Assembly: GCA_032718475.1 (NCBI GenBank)
Contig: JAUCBJ010004718.1
Span: 1-32,174, forward strand
Reading direction: 5' to 3'
DNA from: Nemertoderma westbladi
Lineage: Eukaryota; Xenacoelomorpha; Nemertodermatida; Nemertodermatidae
DNA length: 32,174 bases
In this document: positions 28,713 to 32,174 of the stretch, piece by piece
Numbering within the stretch: the first letter of the stretch is position 1
How the letters are laid out: the number at the start of each line of letters is the position of its first letter
Notes under the pieces: generated by a model
Seen by the model: only the letters and a program-made list of their open reading frames with translations
The model's database searches: none
Told to the model about the DNA's origin: nothing
Program-made: the position numbers and the translations under genes

Positions 28713-29960
28713 CTACTACTACTAGGATCGGCATGCTGCATTGCAGCTGCATTTTTAAGAATGCTGTGCCGGCTTGTCAACAAAATTGCACCGCCACAAC
28801 TCCCTATCACCCATGACATTTGCTAGATCATCCGCATCTTTAAGGCCAGTGTCCTTTAAGATGCGTCTCAAGAAAGTCATGGGCTGTCCACCATGCTTAT
28901 TCACTCCATGAGGCTGCCAAAGTACAAGATTATGCACTGGCTGGTCACGGCGAAAGCAATGTCCTGCAAAGCGGAGGCGATTTTGTTCTAGTGTCAAGCT
29001 TGGGGGAACCAATGAGACACCTCCAATGTTATATAGTGTCTGGTTGGAGATGTGTGCATTGTACTTGACACAATGAACCCGGCGTAGCATTCTTGTGAAT
29101 GTGCCATCCAGAGATTTTGTGTCCTCAGCAGTTAGAGCCCAGCATGGACTCCCATAGAGGAGTACTGGAACTACTGCTGCTCTAAATAATCGGACCTTAA
29201 GTTTCCGATTAATTCTCGGTGACTTCCAAATCCTGGAAAGCCTATTCAAGGCTGCCCATGCCTTTCCCTTACGTATTCGAAGGTCCTCCCTCACCTGACT
29301 TCCGGATCCATGATCCCAGGTAACAGAAGTCGTCCACATGCTCAAGCATACCATCTTTTGAGCTTATGCTCATCCGATCAGAGACTTGCTGAGGACTTTC
29401 AAAGTTAACTGTCAGAATTTTGGTCTTTCTGGAGTTAATAAAAAGACCAACACTAGAAGCAACATGTTCTAATGAGCTGAGGAGCCGTTGGGCTCCCTCT
29501 AGTGATTCTGAGAGTACTCTTAAGTCATCAGCAAAGTCTAGATCAGTTAGGTACTTGGCAGGATTTCCTCGACCTCTGGAGCCAGTAGGTGGAGTTATCA
29601 TCACCCCATCATCATTATGATGATCTAAGGACATGCGTAGAACATAGTCAACAAGAATTATGAACAAGAATGGTGCAAGTGTGTCTCCCTGGAGGACGCC
29701 CCATAACACTTCAAATGGTTCTGTGTCACCGTCAAGAGTAGACACAAATGTTGTCGAACCATCGTATACTGATCTGATTGCTGCAATAATTTCATCAGGA
29801 ATCCCATATAATGAAAGTATGCTGAACATAAGTGAGCGAGAGAATGAATCAAAGGCCTTGAAGAAGTCAACAAAGATAACAGCCAGATGCCTGTCTTTCT
29901 TTTTTGATAACTCTTCAATTTATCCTTCTAAGTGCCAAAATGGGCTCCATGGTCCCACGA
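28713..29960 (-). mobile_element. LINE copy, 5'-truncated, two frameshifts
   Basis: Same family as 21086-23358, 1.25 kb, beginning at the sequence equivalent to about 22115 and ending in an (AGT)n tail at 28713-28731. It keeps motif A with Asp (FVDFFKAFDS), GVLQGDTLAPFLF, DLDFADD and FLRRILKDTGL. A 4-base duplication (GAGG) near 29287 splits the frame into 29829-29269 and 29354-28755. An extra A near 29918 breaks it further upstream. One codon (Glu) is missing in HCFRRDQPVHN. No clear target duplication. Confidence 0.9.
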
Positions 29961-30231
29961 CGGAAAACAATTAAAAGATAATTTAATTAAATTAACAGCC
30001 TATATATTTCCCCCCGTTGGGGTATCGTCAGGGCCTGACTACGTAAAACAAGCTGATAAAACTGTAAAACTACAAAACACAAAGGCCTGAAACACCGGTA
30101 CCGGTATGCAATGTAAAGCAGTAAGGGACATCAGACTCATGACTGGCTAAACGGACTGTTCCTGTTCCACCAACCCATTGTAATGGATCATTGTGAGGCC
30201 CTTCAGTCGGCTTGCCACTACCTTAAGCCAT
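29961..30231. other. Possible retroelement 3' UTR scrap
   Basis: CCCGTTGGGGTATCGTCAGG and GCCTGACTACG near 30013-30043 resemble the conserved 3' region of some LINE families read on the minus strand. Nothing else recognised. Confidence 0.25.
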
Positions 30232-30594
30232 TTAAATTGCTCCATATTGACATTCATGAACATTTATTAAAATCACACTGGATTTGTTAAAGTGATCAAA
30301 TGTAATTTCCATAGCTGGTCGGGCACTGTAGATGTGTTGTGTTGTATAGTCTGTGTCAATGCATCCTAACGAAAGGATGATGCAACATTTTTTGACTTCA
30401 TCACCTCGGAAACTAAAACTGTTGCTCCAATAGAATGCGGCCTCATACCAACACAACGTGGGTTTGTTATCCATAAACACGTTATCCAATGAGATTGGAC
30501 CACGTTTAAATGTGCAGGTGCAGTAGAACCCTATACTGTTACTGTTACTGTAGTTACGGTACCGTGGATTGAGTTGCATTGCAATTACATCCAA
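30232..30594 (-). CDS. Unrecognised 120-codon open frame
   Basis: A minus-strand frame from ATG (30594) to stop (30232) of mixed, non-repetitive composition with several Cys. It includes FKRGPISLDNVFMDNKPTLC and KKCCIILSLGCIDTDYTTQH. It shows no signal peptide, transmembrane segment or family motif that I recognise. It is the longest frame in this window that is neither repeat nor recognisable transposon, so it could be an exon or a decayed element. It may also be chance. Confidence 0.25.
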   Translation of the reverse strand: MDVIAMQLNPRYRNYSNSNSIGFYCTCTFKRGPISLDNVFMDNKPTLCWYEAAFYWSNSFSFRGDEVKKCCIILSLGCIDTDYTTQHIYSARPAMEITFDHFNKSSVILINVHECQYGAI

Positions 30595-31161
30595 TTATAT
30601 AGTTATCGCAACTCGTTTTCGCCATGACAAGACTAAAACCTTATAATGTTATTATAGCATAAGCTTGTTGCAATGGGTGATAGGAATGCATTGCAATTAT
30701 ATGAAATGACGTTAATTATCTATCATACCCGCAATTGGTATAGCCTTCCCTTCCAGTTCTAAGTATTACACCATGTTTGTGTGTGGGTAGGGCGTTGGGA
30801 GGGGGGGGGGGGGGGGGGGGGGGGGGGCTGGGTGTGGTGGACACAGCTTATCTGCACACGGATGAGGTTCTAGTGTGGGGGCTATATTTTTTTATGTATG
30901 ATATTTAGTATGCATAATGATTACAACGAAATCTTTGAGTATATAATTAAAGTTGATTAAAGTCAGCATTTACTTTAGTAATTAAACAGAGTAATGGGAG
31001 TGGAGCGAGCAACAACATTTTTCGAATATCGCATATTTTACATTGACTATTTTTCGTATAAGTTCAAAATTATGCAAACATATCTATAGTTTGTTTCAGT
31101 GTGTTTAAAAAACATTGCTCAAAATCTGCAAAAAATTTACTTATTTTCCAAACTGTTGGTC
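30595..31161. other. Unassigned, includes a 27-G tract
   Basis: AT-rich apart from an uninterrupted run of 27 G at 30801-30827. No coding or repeat structure otherwise. Confidence 0.5.
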
Positions 31162-31485
31162 AATACTATGTAACTATAAATGAATTGTTGTGGGGAGGGT
31201 GACGGCGAATTAAATAAATGTTATAGTACATTATGATAATGCTCTCCACGTTGTACTTTCCTATGAGTGACTGTAAAAGGCCTATATATGATAGCCCACT
31301 CCAAAGTGAATAAATCTTCTACCGCCCTGGTAGCTCAGTGGTCTTAGGACACACACTCGGCTGATGATAACCGGAAGTTTGAAACCTAGGTACCGAGTTC
31401 GAGCCCCAATAGGGGCGGTTGATATTTTTCACTATGGAGAGCATTATCATAATGTACTATAACATTTATTTAATACTATGTAACT
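31162..31485. mobile_element. Inverted-repeat element enclosing a tRNA-like sequence
   Basis: Perfect 39-bp inverted repeats lie at 31209-31247 (starting ATTAAATAAATGTTATAGTA) and 31436-31474. Between them sits a tRNA-like block (31321-31419). AATACTATGTAACT occurs at 31162-31175 and 31472-31485, a possible 14-bp target duplication overlapping the right end by three bases. It could be a SINE captured in a MITE, or a SINE whose two flanks are inverted copies. Confidence 0.75.
31321..31419 (+). ncRNA. tRNA-derived SINE head or tRNA pseudogene
   Basis: ACCGCCC at 31321-31327 pairs perfectly with GGGCGGT at 31413-31419 as an acceptor-like stem. GTAGCTCAGTGG matches Pol III box A, and GAGTTCGAGCCCC matches box B. 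The ~60-base spacing between boxes is longer than in most tRNAs, and the T-stem pairs poorly. A functional tRNA is therefore unlikely, and a tRNA-derived SINE or decayed intron-containing tRNA is more likely. Confidence 0.6.
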
Positions 31486-31814
31486 GTAATGTATTAACCC
31501 AAAATTCCAAAAGAAAATGTTACAGAAAGAAAATGCAGTGATTATTGAGTAAGGACATTTAGTTTTAACTTAATACAAAATGGTTTAAAATAGAAAACTC
31601 TTTAAATATTTAACTATTTTACACAGCTGTATTTATTACGAGAAAGAAAAAGCAGAGCCTAACGATATTGGTTGTTATAATTGAGGTTGGAAGGACGGGC
31701 AGGAGGGGTACCGGTAGACGTTAGTTTTAGGCATGTATTTCTATGATATTCAACAGTAGGCTATTAGCACTTATACCGATAATGCTACAAAAAATATACA
31801 TTTAGTGGGAGTAG
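31486..31814. other. Nothing recognised
   Basis: AT-rich spacer between the two small inverted-repeat elements. No coding signal. Confidence 0.5.
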
Positions 31815-31823
31815 AACTCAAAC

Positions 31824-32049
31824 GGGTGTAAACGCTACGCCGACAACCGACAGCCGACAACCACTGCCGACAACAGCAAAAATGAAAATGTAACTTGAGT
31901 TCGTGACTCTCGTTTATTGTTTTGGTTAGAATAACCCTTACACTGTAACCTGTTCCTTTCCCTCAATTAATAATTAACATTAATTAGCTTTAATAATGGT
32001 TGTCGGCGTTGGTTGTCGGCTGTCGGTTGTCGGCGTAGCGTTTACACCC
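31824..32049. mobile_element. 226-bp MITE with perfect TIRs and 9-bp target duplication
   Basis: Perfect 39-bp inverted repeats (31824-31862, 32011-32049) begin GGGTGTAAACGCTACGCCGA and contain GCCGACAACC-type iterations. AACTCAAAC occurs directly outside each end (31815-31823, 32050-32058). A 9-bp duplication fits the Mutator superfamily. There is no coding capacity. The remaining 32059-32174 shows nothing recognisable. Confidence 0.92.
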
Positions 32050-32174
32050 AACTCAAACCCCACTTTTATTTGTTAAATCAGCAGTCTACACTAAAATAAA
32101 GTTTACAGTGAAATACTCACAAAACAACAAAAGTGACCGCATTTATTGCGCACTATTAGAGCACGAGTTATAAG

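Noticed and set aside
31321-31419. A functional tRNA gene
   Set aside because: Acceptor-like pairing and both promoter boxes exist, but the length, the poor T-stem and the absence of a clear anticodon arm argue against it.
1-32174. CRISPR array, prophage or bacterial operon
   Set aside because: Direct repeats here are minisatellites or duplications without unique equal-length spacers. Splice sites and eukaryotic transposons show the DNA is animal.

Overview
This is AT-rich eukaryotic DNA from an animal, with no bacterial gene organisation. It is built almost entirely of transposable-element remnants, simple repeats and intron-like sequence. One duplicated exon of an EGF-repeat protein, with GT/AG splice sites and phase-1 introns, marks it as metazoan. 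The mix of retroelements (BEL/Pao, Gypsy, several non-LTR families, probably a Penelope-like piece) and DNA transposons (MULE, Crypton-type tyrosine recombinase, several MITEs) fits a marine invertebrate. The species cannot be fixed from sequence alone.

Layout. 0-1.5 kb: AT-rich DNA with a GC-rich island and a 26-C tract. 1.5-5.25 kb: a ~1.9-kb block present twice in tandem (offset 2036 bp). Each copy carries an intact six-cysteine EGF exon on the minus strand, a CTGTG pentanucleotide array (88 versus 43 units) and a MITE. 5.25-6.8 kb: a degenerate direct repeat split by a related MITE. 6.8-12.6 kb: a large inverted repeat with ~0.9-kb arms of decayed BEL/Pao retroelement, enclosing a 5'-truncated CR1-like LINE (minus) and a Gypsy pol remnant (plus). 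13.1-15.25 kb: a decayed MULE with arrays of a GTCAAAGGGTACAA iteron at both ends. 15.8-16.4 kb: a 29-bp minisatellite interrupted by a LINE 3' fragment. 17.4-18.6 kb: a minisatellite with higher-order structure.

19.56-27.5 kb is a nest of insertions. A minus-strand Gypsy element (26.1-27.5 kb and 19.56-19.8 kb) is split by a 6.2-kb unit, here called X (19807-26009). X has ~31-bp terminal inverted repeats and a TTG on each side. Inside X lies a Crypton/KIAA1958-type tyrosine recombinase gene, itself split by a 2.27-kb LINE whose 11-bp target duplication is exact: removing it rejoins the recombinase frame. A 124-bp palindromic MITE abuts X. Cryptons are generally described as lacking terminal inverted repeats, so X is the best candidate for something undescribed.

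28-30 kb: two more copies of the same LINE family, each inserted next to an older retroelement fragment. 31.2-32.05 kb: two small inverted-repeat elements. One encloses a tRNA-like Pol III promoter between perfect 39-bp inverted repeats; the other is a MITE with a perfect 9-bp target duplication.

No gene in the window is demonstrably intact except the EGF exons. All transposon reading frames carry stops, shifts or truncations. Family names rest on recognised protein motifs, not on database searches.
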